64,000 bases of DNA, taken from an uncultured Chryseobacterium sp. (GTDB taxonomy: Bacteria > Bacteroidota > Bacteroidia > Flavobacteriales > Weeksellaceae). A model generated the notes under the pieces. It ran no database searches. It saw nothing but the letters and a program-made list of their open reading frames with translations, and was not told the origin of the DNA. Where the stretch lies: the NCBI GenBank assembly GCA_913778505.1, contig CAJYWD010000046.1, positions 126,796 through 190,795 of the forward strand. Reading direction: 5' to 3'. Numbering within the stretch: position 1 is the first letter of the stretch; each line of letters opens with the position of its first letter. Below are positions 31,101-37,188 of the stretch, in pieces. The position numbers were made by a program, and so were the translations under genes.

Positions 31101-31920
31101 AATCATCTAATACGGGATCTAATGTTACCACATCGACTGGAACCAAAATACTTCTTGGAAATTCTATACCCGCGGATAATAATAATGTCGCCCTGAATTT
31201 TGGGATTACAATTTCTTTGATATACTCATCTATATCCTGAGGTATTAAAGATTGGAAAAAGCTTTTTACTTTAAAGGCCGTTTCCTGTAAATCAGAGCTT
31301 AGTAAATAGGCCGAAAATGCGACTAAAGATGCATATCTTCCAGATTTTGAATAAATCTGCGTTACGATATCCGTTAGTTGTGTTTGCTCATTTGGAACCG
31401 GAAAATTCCAATCTGGATCTATCTTATTAAGGTCATTAACAAATTGCTGTACAGAAGTAACACTGTCATTGATTGGTTTGACGTAAGCATTTATGAAATG
31501 AGCCAAAGCCTGTTCTTCTGTTATATTAAGAACTCTGAGGGCAACTTCAAAAATCTGCTGAGGATCAAAAGAAAAATTCCCAACACTGAAAGAACGTAAA
31601 TAAGCTAATATCTTCCATTGATACTCAATCGTTATTGGAAGTGCAGAAATGTTTCCATCTACTGCATCTGGGTTTAGTACCAGATAAATGCCTGTTCCAG
31701 GAATTTCTATATCAATTCTTTGTGGCGATACAACAGAAAGACTGTAAAATGCAGAGTCACCTTTTGGGCTCTTATCATATTGCAAATCTTTGAAGTATAT
31801 ATTATCTAGAAGATTGACAATTCCTGTTTTAATAAATCCTAAAATATCCGGAATATCATTTTCTGAGATCACGGAAGAAATCCTAGGATAGTATCTTTTG
31901 GCTGGGGACTGATTAGACAT
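25195..31920 (-). CDS. giant 2241-aa protein with a long amphipathic beta-strand core
   Basis: A single 2241-aa frame without signal peptide. The N-terminal 250 residues are mostly helical and Asp/Asn-rich. About residues 250-1130 are a long series of alternating beta strands with glycine turns (KISFPANSVMGKLV, GGSVTIKLPQAKISGEAEM, NGWFIDIKAEIQVGFFF, WFSIKIKFNVLLTFKW), giving an extended beta-sheet, groove or beta-barrel-like core of the sort annotated DUF6603 in some bacterial giants (recollection, unchecked). A short coiled coil is near residue 1520 and a Cys-rich HNCDCSDEE near 1690. The C-terminal part is not recognised. It heads the second transcription unit behind the shared promoter and precedes the 3054-aa gene by 5 nt, so the two giants are made together. 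Function unknown. Confidence 0.75.
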   Translation of the reverse strand: MSNQSPAKRYYPRISSVISENDIPDILGFIKTGIVNLLDNIYFKDLQYDKSPKGDSAFYSLSVVSPQRIDIEIPGTGIYLVLNPDAVDGNISALPITIEYQWKILAYLRSFSVGNFSFDPQQIFEVALRVLNITEEQALAHFINAYVKPINDSVTSVQQFVNDLNKIDPDWNFPVPNEQTQLTDIVTQIYSKSGRYASLVAFSAYLLSSDLQETAFKVKSFFQSLIPQDIDEYIKEIVIPKFRATLLLSAGIEFPRSILVPVDVVTLDPVLDDSKVMLTFAEALFYADTEKGFGYNMDLVLNLNRPAQIGNTGLIINIQNLKIDLSKTENIEEADADGRPKDFMGVYMEYTEVFLPKKWFKKNPGQTIGISANNLLVGTGGVSGNITIAATYKTKIENGVTKVESYYKEYFNIDYTNFSVFSIADPTLVKVKSHDELVMFINSLKSFSDLKFQFPITITPLGQEAKKINTEREYLSFLKKMPPVFSGTGFESQFLWFKLGDHTKYPDNPENKKKFWSLGFQKFSIDFHHGKVVHSYLHAALKIEKFKEIDENNKVSKDALYVNIIGEWENSENFKLSAGFLPDGKKIQLYDNIILTLQSAELGKKDNNFFIGADTKISFPANSVMGKLVKSTEIDLPAIRIYSNGRFEITGGIGFIPVNFTLPLGPVQMSVSGLHLGSIQKELNGVMRNYNYIGFDGGLSIDPIGVDIKGNGVKYYYTTDDEEFGGAGDNYLHLSTLEIDLIIPGTASEKDAIAVIRGSLTLPDPGISNEYGGSVTIKLPQAKISGEAEMKLNPKNKSFLINAAVESPSPMIPLGPVGIYGFAGLIGKKYVADKKVVFPENFEQKTWYDYYMAHEQGVSVKKFRDPSQTGDYANPFSIGMGASLATMADGGKTLSLRAMFLLSLPNMFAVDAGMTILSDRLMLTDKKVPPFYAFLIIGEDSLEFGAGANYQLNKSNGWFIDIKAEIQVGFFFRNQQPWYINFGTKEKPVTATLFKGILNMRADSFLMMSAAGIEAGAKVGFDFDLYVGRAWVMVEVGAHISFERPQIGGYLYIEGGLKINLWIVQVTVAVSIFFSVELVKPFLIYAQLRVQFAFKIGWKWFSIKIKFNVLLTFKWEKNKKVDTKAIAPLTFIEVLESENPDYPKRINTDKNVKGIHMLTNESFDIKYLNNILPSTRITIEDKYIIPMDTFIDIKMEKGMSPSQFVDAVIGSHTSMANDFIELIPPQQTVKGGMILRQVKHKYSIEEISIKIAVGNEWKNYKPYEALFPRRDDNIDVSALKIGHWQRNGDRYDTIRLLATSPFSYMDSGEPGWVIPEQYGITPSTLFCVQQELQWHTSNFLNIPLGTEYTPPAGYNAYHICGAYYNIDGTYYQTFEIDVDGNVVQVIADEKMVVRNSANPFGKDRSLEFNNGDSLVITLTESAVRVQLEITSYSKGVTVECYERISSDPTAPKYRLVNRIFYSKTQLANIINIGDPEKYTSENETPPSFSRLKIVPESNNRERIEEISQEIAAIWREVVASAPNGATSVDPSREQQIRLNSLQEEIRDLKDSACTAVGCIGLNFNILKDVFADNTSLLPVNFINDSVTFNNSIKDLDPSIAMYIDFSKYSILILGMTEYVADFGYVNNKVTKITNKSDHLCINVEQESIISRNQKDRETNSRHEVLQLIPFKYSIIRIDKMPAKDITIDHNCDCSDEEGEIVVCTTSLQEVRWQTLNEYEYQQTIPGIKAMQENTLATMNAFSKTIQPIWRPNSKFLLHFKLRDEVVYDGKNDTSETFDYYYGFRTMGPVGHFHRQREDYLKKFDDHGIPILDNEGKQAKYKEEEKAVTSLRSYLDYNRSYPNPDGNLMGSKPLFYGADQCRIDLFFNKPYTSHMFSNWENFFDLKLIKIDMPIAIKDPVSEAIIPYPLPEDWIEEDVPGSQYDWVNDKDPNLPLGIKAYIEYWNSTNANPGNTHCGIELGDAVPPNVKMRTVKLTNLKPEKLYTAIVYSAYDADGNGEIADQMDDGKPPKIKYAESWPIHEFGFLTSRYANFREQVMSYKLDENDVNGSVPASRQAVYEISMNLSAAQVSNLYALVGNKPNTVTDALRKDHPHEFDRALEGILQMSPLNPPTHTDFVKIVQVRTRDLIAILVRNPEPFNDPRIPLEYMFDRTNEHGVLEEGALKVLGSKGAGAKYKVLWSKDFSQALIMHEDKKIIAEQLRFQFIYKTWDGNKSRYIVKNENDIPEEDRKNTIITELITIK

Positions 31921-31980
31921 ATGTTCTATTTTGTGTTCGGGATTATAAAATAAATGACCTCAATTTCAAGTCATAAAAAA

Positions 31981-32004
31981 AACAGATCATTGGTTTGATC
32001 TGTT
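31981..32004 (-). terminator. hairpin plus T-run at the start of the 2241-aa transcript
   Basis: AACAGATCA (31981-31989) and TGATCTGTT (31996-32004) form a perfect 9-bp stem with a 6-nt loop. On the minus strand it is followed by eight Ts, the form of an intrinsic terminator. It lies only about 2 nt beyond the predicted -7 element, so it is either the terminator of the immunity operon ending at 32100 or an attenuator at the very 5' end of the next transcript. The same stem recurs at 39376-39398. Confidence 0.7.
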
Positions 32005-32005
32005 T

Positions 32006-32058
32006 CAAAATTGGTTGTTTAATCCGAAGTAAACAATACGTATTTTTACCTGTTTTTT
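32006..32058 (-). promoter_or_regulatory. shared promoter with TACGTA palindrome, giant operon
   Basis: On the minus strand the block reads AAACAGGTAAAAATACGT then ATTG. The palindrome AATACGTATT (32035-32044) runs into the -33 TTG (complement 32034-32036), followed after 20 nt by CAATTTTG (complement 32006-32013). The first 20-odd bases are identical to the block upstream of the 716-aa gene, while the 20-nt spacers differ, so the conserved bases are the control elements. A palindrome abutting -33 is a good place for an activator. Confidence 0.7.
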
Positions 32059-32099
32059 AAATTTTCCATTTAATCTTCAATGTGTGCAGAAATAGCCAT

Positions 32100-32732
32100 T
32101 TACTTATTTCCATTATCCTTTTGAAATTCTTCCCAAAGTTCATCAACTCGCTCAGGATTAGGAATACCACTATCAGCTAATCTATCTGATTTGTTGTTTA
32201 CAAAATCTAAAAACTCATCATTAAACGATGGCAGATAAACTTTTTCAAAATCGAAATCACTAAAAACAATTTGGTTGTCAATTTCTATTGTCTTCATTTC
32301 TCCACGTCTGATATTGTTTCCCCGTTGTAGTATTTTTATTACTGGTTCATAAGGATCTACTAAATTTCTAAAGTCATCTAATTGTGGATAATCCTTAAAT
32401 AATTCCCAGCATAAATATCCATATACTATAGAAACATTCAATTCATTCCGTAACGAAGTTGTATATAATCCGTTATAATATTGATTTTTAAAATCATCTA
32501 AAGTTTTAATATTATTTAGTAATTCGGGAGCGACCAATTTTATTATATTATGTCCATCATCCAATCTATATATATAGAACCATCTGTCTAAAATATCTAA
32601 TCTTTCATACCACAATCTCATTCTTTTTAAATATTCTTTAAATAGAAGGATACTTGCTGTGTTAACTGCTGTATAATTATTATTTCGTGTATTAAAAAAA
32701 TCTTCAAATACACTATTAAATTTCTCTTCCAT
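32100..32732 (-). CDS. unknown 210-aa protein after the immunity genes
   Basis: A 210-aa acidic, aromatic-rich protein. The ATG at 32732 is preferred over one at 32774 because it follows the preceding stop (32737) by a few bases and avoids overlap. It contains RMRLWYERLDILDRWFYIYR, YGYLCWELFKDYPQLDDFR and a C-terminal Pro-Glu-Arg segment. No signal peptide or membrane helix. I do not recognise the family. As the last gene of a toxin/immunity unit it may be another immunity protein or an unrelated orphan; strong AT bias like its neighbours suggests it arrived with them. Confidence 0.6.
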   Translation of the reverse strand: MEEKFNSVFEDFFNTRNNNYTAVNTASILLFKEYLKRMRLWYERLDILDRWFYIYRLDDGHNIIKLVAPELLNNIKTLDDFKNQYYNGLYTTSLRNELNVSIVYGYLCWELFKDYPQLDDFRNLVDPYEPVIKILQRGNNIRRGEMKTIEIDNQIVFSDFDFEKVYLPSFNDEFLDFVNNKSDRLADSGIPNPERVDELWEEFQKDNGNK

Positions 32733-32736
32733 TAAC

Positions 32737-33201
32737 TTAGAAAGGATTTTCTCCCTTTTTAACTCTATCAACAAGGTAATTTATATAATTTGAAAGAGAG
32801 GTATCTACATCTATAATCCAATTTGGTCTGTCATTAGTTTCTTCATACTGTGCACCGTATACTGGAGGATTATCACCTTCATCTAAGTATACAAAAATGA
32901 ACTGGTCATAAGCATTATAAATATCTATTGCAAAAAAGGGTCTACTAATCGTTTTATTTTCGTCGTTCATCATAGACCTAACAAAATTTTGCAATTCTTG
33001 TTGAGATTCATTTAAACCATAGTCCAATACTATGCAGTATTTTCCCGCTAAAAAAAGTAATTCTCTAAGTGCTTGAGGAAAAACAACTCCAGCATTATAT
33101 TTTACTTCTAATTGTTCAATCTCTGAGATTGTAAGTGATTTATTACTCAAAGAATGCTTATTAGGGTTTTGTTCTAATTTTTTTAGATAGGTTACTTGCA
33201 T
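32737..33201 (-). CDS. SUKH (SMI1/KNR4-like) immunity protein, copy 2
   Basis: A 154-aa protein of the SMI1/KNR4-like type: ISEIEQLEVKYN then FPQALRELLFLAGKY, the usual helix-turn-strand start where LPxxxxxfl... is replaced by FPxALRELLFLAG, and FIFVYLDEGDNPPVY in the core. It is a close relative of the gene immediately upstream; from SRPF to the end most residues match, including the C-terminal KKGENPF. The family is known mainly as immunity proteins of polymorphic toxins. It most likely binds and blocks the deaminase-type toxin two genes upstream, or a related toxin carried by rivals. Start 2 nt from the previous stop. Confidence 0.78.
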   Translation of the reverse strand: MQVTYLKKLEQNPNKHSLSNKSLTISEIEQLEVKYNAGVVFPQALRELLFLAGKYCIVLDYGLNESQQELQNFVRSMMNDENKTISRPFFAIDIYNAYDQFIFVYLDEGDNPPVYGAQYEETNDRPNWIIDVDTSLSNYINYLVDRVKKGENPF

Positions 33202-33203
33202 AT

Positions 33204-33686
33204 TTAAAAAGGGTTTTCTCCTTTTTTAGTTCTATTAATCAAATAATTAATATAATTTGAGAGCGACGAATCAACTTTAACTATCCAATTTGACCTATCA
33301 ATAGTATCTTCGTAATGAGCTTCATAGACTGGCGGATTATCTCCTTCATCTAGATAAACAAATATAAATTGATCAGGAGCATTATATATATCAATAACGT
33401 AAAAAGGTCTTGAGATTGTTTTATTTTTCTTAATTAATTTATTTCGTACATAATTTTGTAATTGCTGAGGTGTCTCTTCTAAGCCGTTATCAAAGACATA
33501 ACAATCTTTACCGCCTAAAAAAAGGAGTTCTCTTAATGCTTTTGGAAAAGTATTAAAATTATTATATACTTTTTCTAATTGTACTATTTCTTGTTCTGAT
33601 AATCCGGAAATTTCGCTAAAGTAACCTGAATTATTAATTTCTAATGAAGGATTATTTTGTAATTCTTTTAAATATAAAATATTCAT
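33204..33686 (-). CDS. SUKH (SMI1/KNR4-like) immunity protein, copy 1
   Basis: A 160-aa protein with SEQEIVQLEKVYNNF, FPKALRELLFLGGKDCYVF and FIFVYLDEGDNPPVYEAHY, a pattern of the SMI1/KNR4 (SUKH) immunity superfamily. It starts 3 nt after the stop of the toxin gene, the normal place for a cognate immunity gene. The tandem partner differs most in the N-terminal third, the part that would be free to change if each copy binds a different toxin variant. Cytoplasmic, no signal peptide. Confidence 0.8.
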   Translation of the reverse strand: MNILYLKELQNNPSLEINNSGYFSEISGLSEQEIVQLEKVYNNFNTFPKALRELLFLGGKDCYVFDNGLEETPQQLQNYVRNKLIKKNKTISRPFYVIDIYNAPDQFIFVYLDEGDNPPVYEAHYEDTIDRSNWIVKVDSSLSNYINYLINRTKKGENPF

Positions 33687-33689
33687 AAA

Positions 33690-36600
33690 CTATGGATTTA
33701 ATATTTTTGTTAATGCCTTTATTGTTGTTGCTCTAGGATCAGAAATGACTAGGATTTCCACTACTTTACCGTGTTGTTTTGCTAACTCTTTTAAGTAACA
33801 TAAATATCCTTGGCAACTTTGACAAGTATACAGAGTAGACTCAATTTTGATAACAAATCTATTTCCTGTTCTCCAATGATTTTTAATTAAATCATATATA
33901 TACTTCAATTCTGTATCATTTTCTCTTTTCCTACTTTTTTCGAAATCATATGCTTTTCTCTTGAAAATATTGTAATTCAAATAATCTGGTTCACTAATTT
34001 CAATTGGTAGATTACCATTAAAAATATCATCTTTGACGTGTCTTTCGTCACCAGAGATAAATTTTTTTGCATAATTTCCAACTAAACCATTTCTGTCATA
34101 AACTTCTGTTGTTACAGATAATTTATTGGAATATAAATATTCTTTTAATTGTTCTGGATTTAATGAATTTATAAAATCACCCAATCCGTCACCTTCTTGT
34201 AATGATCTCAACCTCTGAACCGAAATTACTTCATTATCAATTTCTCTAAGGTATTTAAGCTTTACTTCATTAGGTAGAGTCTTTGTCTTAATAATTAACA
34301 AATCTATAAAATCTTCATTCATGTTAGATTTTATATTATCAACTAAATCCAAATCTTCTAAGGCATCTTTGTATATCTTTTTAAGTTCTTTTTGATGTTC
34401 CAAAACTAAATCTATACTGTTCGGCTTTTGAGTTGCTTTTGTATAAGCGTTATTATTTTCAATAATAGGAACAAATTCATCAAAAAACTTGCTTCGTCTT
34501 GTGATAGTCAGGTCACTTAATTTTAACCTAAAAAGATATTCGTTGTAATATTTAATAATATCATTTGTCTTTTTTGTATTTGTAACTATACTTACAATTG
34601 CTCTGTCAGCAACGTTACTTTGCAAAAGGTTTTCCCAGTTTGCCAAGGCAATATCATCATTCAGCTTTAATAAATCTGTTTCATTTAGTATTTTAAAATC
34701 TTCATAGAATTTTTTACGCTTGATAATGCTCCAATCCGGAGAATCAAATTTTGCAAGTATTTTGGGTTTATTGGTAAGCTTGCTGTCTCTAAAAGCATTT
34801 AGAATTGCCGTATCCATTCCTGCAATCTCTCCTACGAGATTTTGTATTTTTGTGTCAAGCTTACCAAATTTAACAGTATCTTGTGTCAGTTTTATTGCAT
34901 ACTTCCTAACCCCATATTCTAAAGCAACAGTTACCCCTGCGCTAATTAATGTTAGGTTAAGAAAAAATTTATGTAAATATTCAAAATATTTCTTTTCTTC
35001 GGCTGTGTAATTATTGTTTGGATCGTGTATTTTTATCAAAAGATCATAATATCTTTCGCAAACTGCGCTACCCACTGTTACAACTTGCCCTAAAGCTCCA
35101 ACTCCTTTTACTACTAATACCGTGTACTCAATTGTTCCAGATCCAGCTCTTATTGCTTTGGCCAAATCTGAAGCATAACGGAGGTATCTTAATTCTGCTA
35201 TAGCAGAAACACCACCGGTCAAAAAGAACAAACCAACTTCTATAGTGACGTCGATAGCAAAAGAAATTGAGGAGTTAAAATCCTTTAAACGACTGAATTC
35301 TTCCGAATAATACCATAAAAATGCCGGAACATAAGGCTTTTGAGGAAATGTAGGTTCTAATTCTTCTTCAACTCTATATCCTGTCAACGTAATAGGCTGA
35401 AATAAATGAAACTCTACTTTAGTGGGAAATGTTGAATTATTACTTACGTGTGCTGTTGTATTTATAACTTCCTTATTTGCATTTATCGTCTTTTCCACAT
35501 CAATGAACTGATAGGAAGATATTATCCTTTCAGAATCAATTTTTGATGGTAAATATTGTTTTTCAATAGAAGCTATAGTTTGTGTATCTCCTGTTCCGAT
35601 TGCCGTTCCTTGCCAAACTGTGCCAAATTCTAGCGCTATATTTCTGATCTTATCCGCATTATTTTTAAAATAAATTTTACCGTTATCTGTATAAAAGAAG
35701 GATTCAGGATTTAATCCAAATTCATCAGGATTATTATTTGGAATGTAATTGAAATTGTAATTTGATTTTTCCCAAATTTTATAAAGTCCATAAATAAAAT
35801 TTCTTCTATTGGTTTTTTCATTGGCAAAAAAGCCAACTACAGGAGAAATTTGTCTGATATTATCATCGTCAAACTTATTAAATAAACGTTCAAAATTGGT
35901 ATGAATATTATCTTTTTTATCCAATAGAAAGTCCAAGAATTTTTGTCCATCCTTTGGAAAGAGATAAAAAGAGTGCATTATTTTTAATACATTATCCTGT
36001 GCTTCTGTTGAAAGATCACCTAATTGCAGATTAATATAATTATCTATCAAACTGATTCTTTCTTTTGGGCTTAACAATGCTATTGTACTAGATGGCAAGA
36101 TAAGACTTAAAAACTGAAATCTCTTATTATCCTGCCCAGTCAAAGTTGCAAAATCCCACGTACTTGGCAATGTAGATGGTGAATCAAAAAGACTGGATTC
36201 TGTTCTTCCAATAATGTTTTGATAAAGATTTACAAGTGCATTGTAATAATTATTAAATGGTTTATATAGTCCTTCATAAAATTGGTCCCCATTAATCTCC
36301 AAAGCAAAATCTTTAGTATTTACAAAATCCTTGTATCCCCAGTCTACGAGCAAGTGAGCGATCGTTTTATCAGTCTTGGTAAAATATATTGTTGTTATTG
36401 GCGATATAGGAGTATGATTGTCTATAAAATCATGAACATCTGCTTCTGCTGGGATATTTTTTATAAACGTTAAAATATTTTGTTTACTTTCTATAGCAAG
36501 TATATCAATTATATTTCTGAAAATAAGGTCAATTCTAAAGCATATTTTGATAATACCTTCATACATTAATTGTTTGGAAGAATCTGCTAGCGATAGACCT

Positions 36601-37187
36601 GACAGTTTGTTTTTAAAGTTTTTTGTGAAAAAATTCCCTTCTTCTATCGTAGAATATGAGAACTCCTGATCCAAATCCTTAACGAGTATTTTACAATAAT
36701 TAGGACTACTTGGATCTGTGTTTTCTGCTGGATATTGAAGTGTATCAGAAAAATCAATTTTATCAGAAGTGATTTTAAATTCATATTTCGACAAAATAAA
36801 ATATTTAGAAAAACTATTGGTCAAAGACTTTTCTAATTCTACTTTTTCGATCTTAAACAGATCACCTATATCTGCAAATTGAAACTGATCAAACCAATTT
36901 TCTAATTTTAAAAAATCTTCAATTTTAGCTGATCTCTTATAATTTTCGTAGGAAGAAAGCTTACAATAGCCATTAATTTTTTTCAATGACTTGTTTTTTC
37001 TATGTTGCTCAAAATAATCTATCTCACTTACATATATATATTGCTGAGTCTGATACTCAAACATTAACAATTGACCTTTTAAATTAAAATTTTTGGGAAC
37101 TATTTCATAACTCCCTCCATTAATTAATGGGGATGTTCCTTTTATTTTTACTGGGAGAAAGTGATTTATAACTAATAGTGCATCCAT
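33690..37187 (-). CDS. 1165-aa polymorphic-toxin-like protein with C-terminal deaminase-like domain
   Basis: A single 1165-aa frame without signal peptide. Residues 1-600 are unrecognised. A hydrophobic stretch with two or three candidate membrane segments (VGLFFLTGGVSAIAEL; VLVVKGVGALGQVVTVGSA; LTLISAGVTVALEYGV) lies at about 640-770, as in pre-toxin regions. A long helical part follows. The last 150 residues look like a nucleic-acid/nucleotide deaminase: D-x-E in NDTELKYIYDLI (about 1090-1092) and C-x2-C in TCQSCQ (about 1122-1125), then a strand VVEILVIS. Deaminase toxins are known with D or C in place of the usual zinc-binding H. The gene ends 4 nt before SUKH immunity genes, which supports a toxin. 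Target (DNA, RNA or free nucleotide) is unknown. Confidence 0.75.
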   Translation of the reverse strand: MDALLVINHFLPVKIKGTSPLINGGSYEIVPKNFNLKGQLLMFEYQTQQYIYVSEIDYFEQHRKNKSLKKINGYCKLSSYENYKRSAKIEDFLKLENWFDQFQFADIGDLFKIEKVELEKSLTNSFSKYFILSKYEFKITSDKIDFSDTLQYPAENTDPSSPNYCKILVKDLDQEFSYSTIEEGNFFTKNFKNKLSGLSLADSSKQLMYEGIIKICFRIDLIFRNIIDILAIESKQNILTFIKNIPAEADVHDFIDNHTPISPITTIYFTKTDKTIAHLLVDWGYKDFVNTKDFALEINGDQFYEGLYKPFNNYYNALVNLYQNIIGRTESSLFDSPSTLPSTWDFATLTGQDNKRFQFLSLILPSSTIALLSPKERISLIDNYINLQLGDLSTEAQDNVLKIMHSFYLFPKDGQKFLDFLLDKKDNIHTNFERLFNKFDDDNIRQISPVVGFFANEKTNRRNFIYGLYKIWEKSNYNFNYIPNNNPDEFGLNPESFFYTDNGKIYFKNNADKIRNIALEFGTVWQGTAIGTGDTQTIASIEKQYLPSKIDSERIISSYQFIDVEKTINANKEVINTTAHVSNNSTFPTKVEFHLFQPITLTGYRVEEELEPTFPQKPYVPAFLWYYSEEFSRLKDFNSSISFAIDVTIEVGLFFLTGGVSAIAELRYLRYASDLAKAIRAGSGTIEYTVLVVKGVGALGQVVTVGSAVCERYYDLLIKIHDPNNNYTAEEKKYFEYLHKFFLNLTLISAGVTVALEYGVRKYAIKLTQDTVKFGKLDTKIQNLVGEIAGMDTAILNAFRDSKLTNKPKILAKFDSPDWSIIKRKKFYEDFKILNETDLLKLNDDIALANWENLLQSNVADRAIVSIVTNTKKTNDIIKYYNEYLFRLKLSDLTITRRSKFFDEFVPIIENNNAYTKATQKPNSIDLVLEHQKELKKIYKDALEDLDLVDNIKSNMNEDFIDLLIIKTKTLPNEVKLKYLREIDNEVISVQRLRSLQEGDGLGDFINSLNPEQLKEYLYSNKLSVTTEVYDRNGLVGNYAKKFISGDERHVKDDIFNGNLPIEISEPDYLNYNIFKRKAYDFEKSRKRENDTELKYIYDLIKNHWRTGNRFVIKIESTLYTCQSCQGYLCYLKELAKQHGKVVEILVISDPRATTIKALTKILNP

Positions 37188-37188
37188 A

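Noticed and set aside
16025..31920. Tc-toxin or RHS/YD-repeat toxin complex
   Set aside because: The giants have no RHS/YD repeats, no TcB/TcC core and no TcA-like linker that I can see.
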